A DNA stretch of 42,508 bases from Bdellovibrionales bacterium (GTDB taxonomy: Bacteria > Myxococcota > XYA12-FULL-58-9 > SYDY01), in contig SYDY01000112.1 in NCBI GenBank assembly GCA_005801425.1, positions 1 through 42,508 of the forward strand, read 5' to 3'. Below are positions 1 through 6,803 of the stretch, piece after piece (position 1 is the stretch's first letter; the number at the start of each line of letters is the position of its first letter). A program made the translations under genes and the position numbers. The notes beneath the pieces are model-generated. The model was not told the origin of the DNA and ran no database searches. It saw nothing but the letters and a program-made list of their open reading frames with translations.

Positions 1-48
1 GGACTTTTAATCCGTTGGTCCCGAGTTCGAATCTCGGACGACCCACCA
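1..48 (+). tRNA. tRNA-Lys(TTT), 3' part only (5' end outside the window)
   Basis: The first 48 bases fold as the 3' part of a tRNA. The anticodon loop CTTTTAA is flanked by GGA and TCC of the anticodon stem, giving anticodon TTT (Lys). A T-arm with stem CCGAG/CTCGG around TTCGAAT follows at 21-37. The acceptor 3' strand ACGACCC (38-44), discriminator A45 and an encoded CCA (46-48) complete it. The D-arm and the 5' acceptor strand lie before base 1. No convincing terminator follows; a short T-rich tract follows the CCA. Confidence 0.93.
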
Positions 49-545
49 CACTCTTTCTCTTTTTCAAGCAAAATTCTTTTTCGCTCCACACCCCATCGAT
101 ATCCCGAAAGTCCGCCGTCTTTTCGTACCACGCGATGACATGGAATGATCACAGCCAATTGATTGGCCGCACACGCTTGGGCCACGGCGCGGCATGATGT
201 GGGTGAACCAATCTTATCGGCGATATCGGTATAGCTTGCGGTGCTTCCTGCGGGGATCTCCTGCAAGGCACGCCAAACTTTCTTTTGGAATGCCGTGCCT
301 TGGATGTCGAGCGCGAGGGCTTGTGTTGTTTTTGGATTTTCTATGATTGTGATCACCTGTTGAATTTCAGGGATTTCTTTTTGTGTGGCCTTCGGAAATG
401 TTTTGTGAAGCGCTTTGACAAGTTTATCAGGACCATCACCTAAAAAAATGGCACAAATACCGGAATGGCTTTGGGCGACCAGGACAATACCTAGGGAGCA
501 GGGCGCGTGGGTGTAGCTGATAGGGGTCAGTAGTCTGTGGTGCAT
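1..545 (-). CDS. Methylated-DNA--protein-cysteine methyltransferase (Ada C-terminal/Ogt type), runs off the window
   Basis: Read on the minus strand from ATG at 545, this is an O6-alkylguanine-DNA alkyltransferase, a suicide enzyme that moves the alkyl group of O6-alkylguanine onto its own cysteine. Visible motifs are SLGIVLVAQ and LGDGP in the N-terminal ribonuclease-H-like half. After these come LDIQGTAFQKKVWRAL, the DNA-contact Tyr in ASYTDIA, the arginine-finger segment SCRAVAQACAANQ, the active-site IPCHRVV and the C-terminal LSGYRWGVERK. The order and spacing match the Ada C-terminal domain; the N-terminal Ada zinc domain is absent. An in-frame TAA lies four codons upstream of the ATG. 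The first eight codons derive from the left arm of the 517-673 inverted repeat. No stop occurs after the conserved end; the frame continues antisense through the tRNA-Lys and out of the window. Confidence 0.82.
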   Translation of the reverse strand, partial: MHHRLLTPISYTHAPCSLGIVLVAQSHSGICAIFLGDGPDKLVKALHKTFPKATQKEIPEIQQVITIIENPKTTQALALDIQGTAFQKKVWRALQEIPAGSTASYTDIADKIGSPTSCRAVAQACAANQLAVIIPCHRVVRKDGGLSGYRWGVERKRILLEKEKECGGSSEIRTRDQRIKS

Positions 546-673
546 TTTGGACCTACATTAAAAAATGCTGTATTGCTTTTAGGGACATCTATCACGCTCT
601 CCTGACACGTTTCCATGATGGCTTTGCGATAATGTAGGTCCAAAATGCACCACAGACTACTGACCCCTATCAG
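517..673. repeat. Perfect 44-bp inverted repeat with 69-nt spacer (MITE-like remnant or hairpin leader)
   Basis: Bases 517-560 are the exact reverse complement of 630-673: 44 of 44 positions pair, with a 69-nt spacer between. Outer ends read CTGATAGGGGTCAG and CTGACCCCTATCAG. Bases just outside and just inside the arms do not pair, so the boundaries are sharp. I found no target-site duplication. The layout fits a miniature non-autonomous transposable element or the remains of an insertion sequence. The left arm contains the only good start codon of the minus-strand methyltransferase. The gap between that gene and the plus-strand gene at 703 consists almost entirely of this element. Confidence 0.85.
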
Positions 674-702
674 GTAATGTATGCGTTCGTAGTTATCGTG
701 CT

Positions 703-1083
703 GTGGCGCATCATTTCACGCAACTTGTCATTTCTGCTGCCGAGACAACGGCTATGCTATCTAATATTTTACCCATTATGATGCCATCCTCCATTGTGCA
801 GCAGCAGGCAGCCCAGACAGGTGCCGGCGCGAACTATGTGGGACAAAGTGCGATTGCCGCACAATATGATCGCATGGTGACGGCCCCCGAGCGAGGCAAC
901 AAAGAAGGCATGCGTGCAGCCGCAGAGGCGTTGGTTAAAGTGCTCGCGCCAGAAAATAAGGGCGGTGGTGGTGGCGGCAGTGGCTTCACAGGAGGCCAGA
1001 CCAACGAGGATGAAGACAGTTCTTCCAACAGCAATCAACGCACTAAAAAGCTTCCTAAGATCCCGTCGTATTTGTTGGATTAA
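703..1083 (+). CDS. Hypothetical small protein with Gly-run linker and acidic/basic tail
   Basis: I do not recognise this 126-residue frame. It starts at GTG 703, with an alternative ATG at 751; neither has a clear ribosome-binding site. It has a moderately hydrophobic N-terminal third containing ILPIMMPSSIV, an Ala/Gln-rich middle, a run of six glycines followed by SGFTGG, an acidic-serine stretch (EDEDSSSNSN) and a short basic end. The open frame extends upstream to the TGA at 661-663 inside the inverted repeat, so it may be a gene whose 5' end was displaced by that element. A palindromic repeat starts exactly after its TAA, as happens after other genes here, which mildly supports a real gene end. 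Confidence 0.4.
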   Translation: MAHHFTQLVISAAETTAMLSNILPIMMPSSIVQQQAAQTGAGANYVGQSAIAAQYDRMVTAPERGNKEGMRAAAEALVKVLAPENKGGGGGGSGFTGGQTNEDEDSSSNSNQRTKKLPKIPSYLLD

Positions 1084-1107
1084 GGGTGCGGCAAGCCGCG
1101 CCCCTAC
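1084..1107. repeat. Palindromic (REP-like) element, degenerate copy
   Basis: Directly after the TAA of the preceding frame lies GGGTGCGGCAAGCCGCGCCC, then CTAC. The arms GCGGC/GCCGC pair, and the GCGCCCCTAC terminus matches the end of the palindrome family found at 5835, 10568, 30319, 41835, 42405 and 42489. The centre differs from the usual TTCGCGAA, so this is a diverged member. Confidence 0.65.
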
Positions 1108-1213
1108 GTTTCTTAAAAAATCTCCCCAAAATCTTTCCTTGATCATGATGCACCGCGTCTTGTAGGGAATGGGCCTCACGACGTGCATAAAGATGTACGC
1201 AGGGGAGGGGTCT

Positions 1214-3034
1214 ATGCGTTGGATGGGAAGAAGTTTGTTATGGGTCGGTGTGCTGGGCTTGTTTACTGCGTGCGATGGACGGACGGTCAATGGCGATGAC
1301 GCGGGTCCTCACGACGATCCCAATACACCCATCGTGCCGCAAAGTTCCTCTGAAAATAGCAACGCCACATGCCAAAATGGGCTTGATGACGATAACGACG
1401 GCTACATTGACTGCAAAGATACGGACTGTTTGCAAACAGCGGGTGTTACCGCATGCTCTGTAAGCTCAGAAAATGACGCCACCAAATGCCACGACGGGCG
1501 TGATAACGACGCTGACGACAAAGTAGACTGTGCCGATGAGGATTGTAAAACCTTTTCGTGTACTGAAATCGACGATGCGACCTGCTCCGATGGAATCGAC
1601 AACGATAGCAATCGTTTTGCCGACTGCGCAGATCACGCATGCTTGTATGGATGTGGGATCACGGTCTGTGGGGCAGAAAACGATGCGCAGGGTTGTAGCG
1701 ATGGGATCGACAATGATCACGATGGAAAAATAGATTGTCGTGACCGGGATTGTCAGAATTGTGCGGATGCATGCCGTGAAGTGACCGGCGAAAATACCGT
1801 GACGCTGTGTTTGGATGGTCGCGATAACGATGGTGATGGAAAAGTCGATTGCCAGGATATGGAATGCTGGCGCATCAAGGATCAACTTCCCCATTGTGGA
1901 ACCGGCAACGAAGATACGAATGCCCTGTGTCGCGATGGTATCGACAACGACAACGATCCCTATGTGGATTGTGACGACCTCAGTTGTTCGCGTACGACGG
2001 TATGCCAAACAACATCGCCGGGGGGCGGAACAGCCACATCCGGTGTTGAGAACACCAATGCATTGTGCAGCGATGGTGTAAGCAACGATGCCGATAGTTT
2101 TGTGGATTGCCGTGATTTTGATTGTGTGAATGCCTGCGCCGTAACGGTATGCACAGGCCCTGTTGAAAAAACAACGGAAGCATGCAGCGATGGCGTTGAT
2201 AATGATGCCGATGGGAAAATCGATTGCGCCGATCGGGGATGCAGAGATTGTGTGCCTGCATGTTCTGGAACGACACCTCCGCCAACACCAGGCTCTGGGA
2301 CTTCAGAAAACACAGATGCGTTGTGCAGCGATGGTATCAGCAACGATGCTGATACATTTGTGGATTGTCGTGACTATGATTGTGTGAATGCCTGTGAAGT
2401 GACCGTGTGCACCACTGGTGTTGAGAAAACAGTGGAAGCATGCAGCGATGGCATCGACAACGATGCTGATGGAAAAATCGACTGCGCCGATCGGGGTTGC
2501 AAAGATTGTGCGCCAGCATGTTCTGGAACGACGCCTTCGCCAACACCCGGAGGCACGCCTACCTACGAAAACACCGATGCGTTGTGTAGCGATGGTGTGA
2601 GCAACGATGCCGACACGTTTGTAGATTGCCGCGATTTTGACTGTGTAAACGCCTGTGAGGTGACCGTGTGCACCACAGGGGTTGAAAAGACCGAAGCGGC
2701 ATGCAGCGATGGCATCGATAACGATGCTGATGGAAAAATTGACTGCGCCGATCGGGGTTGCAGCGATTGCGTTTCTGCCTGTGCCAATCATTCGGAAAAC
2801 ACCGATGCGTTGTGTGCGGATGGCATAAGCAACGATGGCGATACGTATATCGATTGCAGCGATTATGATTGTAAATACAGCTGTTCTGTGACCGTGTGCG
2901 GCAGTGAAAACACGGCGGACCTTTGCACCGATGGTCTCGACAACGACAACAATGGCAAAGCCGATTGTGAAGACAAATCCTGCAAGAGTTGCGTAACGTC
3001 ATGCGCGACTGCGCCTGTCCCTGCGCCTATTTGA
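1214..3034 (+). CDS. Secreted lipoprotein with 14 Cys-bounded DxDxDG-type (MopE-like) repeats
   Basis: The start at ATG 1214 is chosen because AGGGGAGGGG lies three bases upstream and the protein then opens with MRWMGRSLLWVGVLGLFTAC, a lipoprotein signal peptide with lipobox FTAC. The rest is about 14 copies of a 25-30 residue unit of the form E-N-T-x-x-x-C-x-D-G-x-D-N-D-x-D-G-K-x-D-C-x-D-x-x-C. Asp/Asn at alternating positions resembles calcium-binding loops of thrombospondin type 3, dockerin and MopE-like proteins, and the paired cysteines could form disulphides. Pro/Gly/Thr linkers separate later units, and units 7-12 form three long super-repeats. The mature protein is probably surface-anchored, rigid and cation-binding; the partner is unknown. 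Proteins of this style are frequent in Myxococcota and relatives. Confidence 0.88.
   Translation: MRWMGRSLLWVGVLGLFTACDGRTVNGDDAGPHDDPNTPIVPQSSSENSNATCQNGLDDDNDGYIDCKDTDCLQTAGVTACSVSSENDATKCHDGRDNDADDKVDCADEDCKTFSCTEIDDATCSDGIDNDSNRFADCADHACLYGCGITVCGAENDAQGCSDGIDNDHDGKIDCRDRDCQNCADACREVTGENTVTLCLDGRDNDGDGKVDCQDMECWRIKDQLPHCGTGNEDTNALCRDGIDNDNDPYVDCDDLSCSRTTVCQTTSPGGGTATSGVENTNALCSDGVSNDADSFVDCRDFDCVNACAVTVCTGPVEKTTEACSDGVDNDADGKIDCADRGCRDCVPACSGTTPPPTPGSGTSENTDALCSDGISNDADTFVDCRDYDCVNACEVTVCTTGVEKTVEACSDGIDNDADGKIDCADRGCKDCAPACSGTTPSPTPGGTPTYENTDALCSDGVSNDADTFVDCRDFDCVNACEVTVCTTGVEKTEAACSDGIDNDADGKIDCADRGCSDCVSACANHSENTDALCADGISNDGDTYIDCSDYDCKYSCSVTVCGSENTADLCTDGLDNDNNGKADCEDKSCKSCVTSCATAPVPAPI
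2048..2790 (+). repeat. Three tandem ~260-bp super-repeats inside the lipoprotein gene
   Basis: Units begin near 2048, 2306 and 2577, giving spacings of 258 and 271 bp. Each encodes one SND-type unit (CSDGVSNDAD), one DND-type unit (CSDGIDNDADGKIDC) and, in the first two, a Pro/Thr/Gly linker. Sequence similarity between units is high at the DNA level, including synonymous positions. This indicates recent duplication or recombination, and copy number may vary between strains. Confidence 0.8.
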
Positions 3035-3113
3035 TTTCTCGTTTCCATTAAAAATTGCCAATATGTGTGTTTTCTTGGAACATGAGAAAATGCCTCAAGA
3101 AGATAATCGCAGT

Positions 3114-4658
3114 ATGAGTAAACCACTGCGCGTACTGCTGGTCGAAGACTCGGACGACGATGCCGCTCTTATTATACGAGAACTTCAACTCAGTGGATTC
3201 AATGTCATATCAGAACGTGTGTACACGAAAGAATCGATGCGTTTGGCGCTTGAAACGCGAACATGGGATCTTATTTTGTGTGATTATACCATGCCAAACT
3301 TTGATTCAAAGTCGGCCCTTGCGTTAATGCATGCCCAAGGTCTCGATCTGCCTTTCCTTATTATATCAGGGACGATCAGTGATGAAATCGCTGCAGATGC
3401 GATGGCCGCAGGCGCTCACGACTATTTTGTGAAAGACAAGCTAGGGATCCGCTTGGCAGCAGCGATCAAACGCGAGTTGCGTGAAGCAGACATACGTGCT
3501 GAACGAAAAGCAATGCAAGAACAGATCATGATCTCTGAACGAATGGCTTCCATGGGCACGCTGGCCGCTGATGTTGCCCATGACATCAATAACCCATTGG
3601 CCTCTGTCATGGCCAATCTAGAACTTGCACAGCGTGATATTGCTGCACTGGGAGAAAGAAAAAATATTGCTTCCGAATTGAACGAAGTAAAAGAAGAGCT
3701 CCGTGATGCCTATGAAGCGGCCGATCGGATCCGAAATATTGTTCGCGGCATGAAAATATTTTCGCGCTCGGAGAGTGATAAAAAAACGGCAGTGGATGTT
3801 CATGAGATTATGGACTCTATACTTCGGATGGCATGGAACGAAATTAGACATCGTGCACAACTTGTTAAGAACTATGGCTCTGTGTCGTTTGTGGAAGCCA
3901 ATGAATCCAAGCTTGGCCAAGTGTTTTTGAATATTGTTGTGAATGCTGCCCAGGCGATTGAAGCAGGCCATGCCCAAGACAATGCAATTCGCATTTCAAC
4001 TCACATGGGCGACAAGGGCGATGTGATCATCGAAACAGAAGATACCGGATGTGGTATGTCCGAAGAAGTTTTGAAAAAAATATTCACACCATTTTTTACA
4101 ACGAAGACCGGGGGTCTCGGCACCGGTCTTGGTTTATCCATTTGCCATCGCATCGTGACGGAGCTTGGTGGATCGATTGAGGTGAAAAGCAAAGTGGGTA
4201 AGGGATCTGTTTTTAGTATCTCGCTTCCTTCAGCGGGGACGGGTCTTTTAAAAGTGAACCCCCCTGTTGAGGCGCATGTGATCACGGCCAAGCGGCGTGG
4301 CAAGATCCTTGTGATTGATGACGAACCCATGATCACCAAAGCGTTGGAACACATATTATCCAATGATCATGATGTTGTTGCATACAACAACGCATCCGAT
4401 GCCTTACAATGCATCGCTTCGGGAAATCGGTTTGATGTTATTTTGTGTGATTTAATGATGCCAGAAATGATGGGCGAAGATTTCCATGACAAACTGAAGA
4501 GTATTGCAAGCGATCAAGTTGAACGTATCATTTTTCTTACAGGCGGTTCTTTTACAGCGAAAGCGCGGGCGTTTCTTGACGCAACATCAAACGAATATCT
4601 TGAAAAGCCCTTCGAGGCCAAGCACATACGGACGATGGTGAATGAGAGGATCCAATGA
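3114..4658 (+). CDS. Hybrid sensor histidine kinase, REC-HisKA-HATPase-REC
   Basis: A cytosolic two-component hybrid kinase of about 514 residues. Residues 5-120 form a receiver domain (acidic pair in LLVEDSDDD, phospho-acceptor Asp about 57 in ILCDYTMP, Lys in YFVKDK). A HisKA segment follows with the phospho-accepting His in DVAHDINNPL (about 156). Then come the N box LGQVFLNIVVNAAQAI, the G1/F/G2 boxes DTGCGMS, FTPFFTTK and GTGLGLSI, and a C-terminal receiver (VIDDEP, VILCDLMMPE, YLEKPF). No transmembrane segment is seen, so input comes through the N-terminal receiver or a partner protein. I chose ATG 3114 because the receiver starts just after it; ATG 3090 and 3063 are alternatives. It overlaps the next gene by four bases, so the two are co-transcribed. 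Confidence 0.93.
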   Translation: MSKPLRVLLVEDSDDDAALIIRELQLSGFNVISERVYTKESMRLALETRTWDLILCDYTMPNFDSKSALALMHAQGLDLPFLIISGTISDEIAADAMAAGAHDYFVKDKLGIRLAAAIKRELREADIRAERKAMQEQIMISERMASMGTLAADVAHDINNPLASVMANLELAQRDIAALGERKNIASELNEVKEELRDAYEAADRIRNIVRGMKIFSRSESDKKTAVDVHEIMDSILRMAWNEIRHRAQLVKNYGSVSFVEANESKLGQVFLNIVVNAAQAIEAGHAQDNAIRISTHMGDKGDVIIETEDTGCGMSEEVLKKIFTPFFTTKTGGLGTGLGLSICHRIVTELGGSIEVKSKVGKGSVFSISLPSAGTGLLKVNPPVEAHVITAKRRGKILVIDDEPMITKALEHILSNDHDVVAYNNASDALQCIASGNRFDVILCDLMMPEMMGEDFHDKLKSIASDQVERIIFLTGGSFTAKARAFLDATSNEYLEKPFEAKHIRTMVNERIQ

Positions 4659-5821
4659 CCGCCAATATAAACGAGCCTATGATTCTCCTTGTCGATGACG
4701 ATGCAAATATTTTGAGGGATTATTCTAAAATACTGAAGCGGATGGGATTTTTCGTTGAGACGGCGATGGACGGTGATGAAGCCACAAGGCTTTTGAAAGA
4801 CACTGCCTTTGATGTGATCATCAGTGATCTTTCCATGCCTAAAATGGACGGATTAGAGTTTTTAAAAGAAGTACGGAAGTATGATCTCGATGTGCCCGTT
4901 ATTTTGATCACCGGTGATCCGGGTCTTGAAACCGCCATTCAAGCCATTGAGTACGGCGCTTATCGGTATCTCACCAAGCCCGTTGGTTTGGACGAGCTTG
5001 AAAAAGTGACAAGGCGTGCCGTGAGTATGAACCTCATGGCGAAACTTAAACGTGAAGCGCTTGCATTGGCGGGCGTCGAGGGGCGCCAACTTGGCGATCT
5101 TGCATCGCTTGATGTTCGTTTTAGCAATGCGCTTGAAGAGTTGTGGATGGCGTATCAACCTATTGTGTGTTTGCCCGAGCGAATCATTTACGCGTATGAG
5201 GCATTGGTTCGCTCCCATGATCCTCTTTTAAGAACCCCTATCGAGATCCTCGATGCCGCAGAGCGCTTAGGACGAATTCATGATCTTGGACGCAAGATCC
5301 GCGAGCAGGTTGCATATGCAGCACCGCATGCACCCGATCATGCGCTACTTTTTGTGAACCTGCATCCGGCTGATCTCAATGATCCCGAATTGTATTCATC
5401 CACGTCGCCTCTGACGCGTATTGCCTCACGTGTTGTTTTGGAAATCACAGAGCGTGCATCATTGGATGGGGTGAAAGGGCTTAGCAGCAAAGTGGCGAAC
5501 CTTCGCCAGCTTGGTTTTCGGATCGCGGTGGATGATCTTGGTGCAGGATATGCGGGGCTAACCACCTTTTCGCAGCTTGAACCTGAGATTGTGAAGCTTG
5601 ATATGGCTTTGGTGCGGGCTGTGGACACATCGACCCGAAAACGAAGCGTGGTACGGGCGATGACGCGACTTTGTGTGAAAGATCTTGGCATTTGCGTGGT
5701 ATGCGAAGGCGTGGAAACACCTCAAGAGCGTGACGTTTTGCTGGAGGAAGGCTGCCAACTTCTTCAAGGCTATTTATTTGGTAAGCCGGACATGTCTTTT
5801 CTGGAACCGAATTTTTTGTAA
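4655..5821 (+). CDS. Response regulator with EAL domain (cyclic-di-GMP phosphodiesterase)
   Basis: This 388-residue protein has an N-terminal receiver (DDD near residue 14, Asp58 in VIISDLSMP, Lys108 in YLTKPV), a linker, then an EAL domain from about residue 160. EAL signatures are present in order: YEALVR (about 181-186), FVNLHP, the Glu in LEITER, DDLGAGYAGL in place of the usual DDFGTGYSSL, the Lys in VKLD, CEGVET and LLQGYLFGKP. The metal-binding and catalytic residues I can trace are kept, so hydrolysis of cyclic-di-GMP to pGpG is likely, but the Phe-to-Leu and Thr-to-Ala changes in the loop may alter activity. The ATG overlaps the end of the hybrid kinase gene, suggesting that this protein is its output. 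Confidence 0.92.
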   Translation: MTANINEPMILLVDDDANILRDYSKILKRMGFFVETAMDGDEATRLLKDTAFDVIISDLSMPKMDGLEFLKEVRKYDLDVPVILITGDPGLETAIQAIEYGAYRYLTKPVGLDELEKVTRRAVSMNLMAKLKREALALAGVEGRQLGDLASLDVRFSNALEELWMAYQPIVCLPERIIYAYEALVRSHDPLLRTPIEILDAAERLGRIHDLGRKIREQVAYAAPHAPDHALLFVNLHPADLNDPELYSSTSPLTRIASRVVLEITERASLDGVKGLSSKVANLRQLGFRIAVDDLGAGYAGLTTFSQLEPEIVKLDMALVRAVDTSTRKRSVVRAMTRLCVKDLGICVVCEGVETPQERDVLLEEGCQLLQGYLFGKPDMSFLEPNFL

Positions 5822-5834
5822 GGGTGTTTCTGTT

Positions 5835-5909
5835 GTAGGGGCGCTTCGCGAAGCGCCCGTGCGGTGTTTGAATCAAACTCTTATCGGGCGGTTCACGAAC
5901 CGCCCCTAC
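5835..5909. repeat. 75-bp composite palindromic element (two hairpins in inverted orientation)
   Basis: The left hairpin is GGGCGCTTCGCGAAGCGCCC (5839-5858) preceded by GTAG. The right hairpin is GGGCGGTTCACGAACCGCCC (5886-5905) followed by CTAC. The 27-nt linker contains TTGAATCAA. The whole unit is the reverse complement, with few changes, of the element at 30319-30393, and both are 75 bp long. It lies between the convergent genes ending at 5821 and 5932, where a bidirectional transcript-ending or mRNA-stabilising role would be possible. The arrangement parallels enterobacterial BIMEs, although the sequence is different. Confidence 0.88.
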
Positions 5910-5931
5910 GATGAGAACACTGCTCAATTGC

Positions 5932-6750
5932 CTAAATCGCCTTCACCGCCGCATCCAACCACACGTCGTGTTCGGTGCCGCCGGTTGCCACAAATCCTGT
6001 TTGTGTGATGGGGATGGGTTTGTTGTAACGCAAGGGATTGCCTAAAATATCGGTGACATTGCCGCCCGCGGCGCGAACGATGGCTTCGGGCCCGCAGGTG
6101 TCCCATTCTTGCATGCGGGTACTGAATGATATGTAGCCATGGGCCTGTCCTTCGGCGATGGCCGACATTTTAAGTCCCACGCTTCCTCGTTGAATTTGAT
6201 GGGTGATGTTGAGCGATTGGGCCACACGCAAAACCCGCTTAGAAAAATGTTTGCGTGACATCATTATCACACGATCTTTAAGTTCCACCAGCGGTGCAAT
6301 ATGAAGTTGCGTGCGAACATCACCACGGGTCAGAAACGCACCGTGCCCTACAACACCTGTAAAAAGGTCGCCGGTGGTGGGTGCAAGAACAACACCGAGA
6401 ACCGCTTCACCTCCCACAGCAAGGCCGATCATCACGCAAAAATCACCGGTGCGATCTACAAAATCTTGGGTGCCATCCACGGGATCGACGCACCACATGC
6501 GATGCGCGGTCAGTCGACTTGCATTGTCTTCTGATTCTTCGGCCAAAATGGCATCCTCGGGAAATGCGTGTGCAAGTTGATTGATAATCAGCGTATTGGC
6601 CTCTTGATCGGCGGCGGTGACTGGATCGCTTTTCCCTGGGCCTTTGTATTTGACCGCAAAATCGCTTCGATAATGGGCAATAACAATCTCAGAGGCTTGC
6701 TGTGCGGCCGCGACAGCAATTTCAAGTTCCCGGGCATAGGAGGGGTGCAT
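5932..6750 (-). CDS. Inositol monophosphatase superfamily phosphatase (CysQ/IMPase-like)
   Basis: A lithium-sensitive-type, Mg2+-dependent phosphatase of about 272 residues. The metal-binding motifs of the family are clear: LAEESED, DPVDGTQDF, and near the C-terminus EWDTCGPEAIVRAAGG. The closest overall resemblance is to CysQ-type 3'(2'),5'-bisphosphate nucleotidases, which remove PAP made during sulfate assimilation. Related IMPases or histidinol-phosphate phosphatases share the same motifs, so the substrate is not certain. I took ATG 6750 (MHPSYAREL); an in-frame TTG at 6759 is less likely. The gene is convergent with the EAL gene and its end is next to a composite palindrome. Confidence 0.87.
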   Translation of the reverse strand: MHPSYARELEIAVAAAQQASEIVIAHYRSDFAVKYKGPGKSDPVTAADQEANTLIINQLAHAFPEDAILAEESEDNASRLTAHRMWCVDPVDGTQDFVDRTGDFCVMIGLAVGGEAVLGVVLAPTTGDLFTGVVGHGAFLTRGDVRTQLHIAPLVELKDRVIMMSRKHFSKRVLRVAQSLNITHQIQRGSVGLKMSAIAEGQAHGYISFSTRMQEWDTCGPEAIVRAAGGNVTDILGNPLRYNKPIPITQTGFVATGGTEHDVWLDAAVKAI

Positions 6751-6803
6751 GATCCGCAATACCTTTTTTTTACGTCGCGTTATGAGATAAGTGAGACGTT
6801 ACC

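Noticed and set aside
769-1290. Long minus-strand frame opposite the small gene at 703 and the start of the repeat lipoprotein
   Set aside because: It is antisense to better supported genes, has no ribosome-binding site, and its composition mirrors the plus-strand codons.
1466-3002. Several minus-strand frames (up to 180 codons) inside the repeat lipoprotein gene
   Set aside because: They arise from the repeated DNA with Asp/Asn codons read in antisense; none has a start signal or recognisable domain.
5685-6008. Frame through the 75-bp element encoding VVGALREAPV on the plus strand, and a minus-strand VGAVREPP frame
   Set aside because: They result from the palindrome being open in the frame also used in murD; flanks overlap real genes in wrong frames. 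They do show that the element itself is free of stops in that frame.
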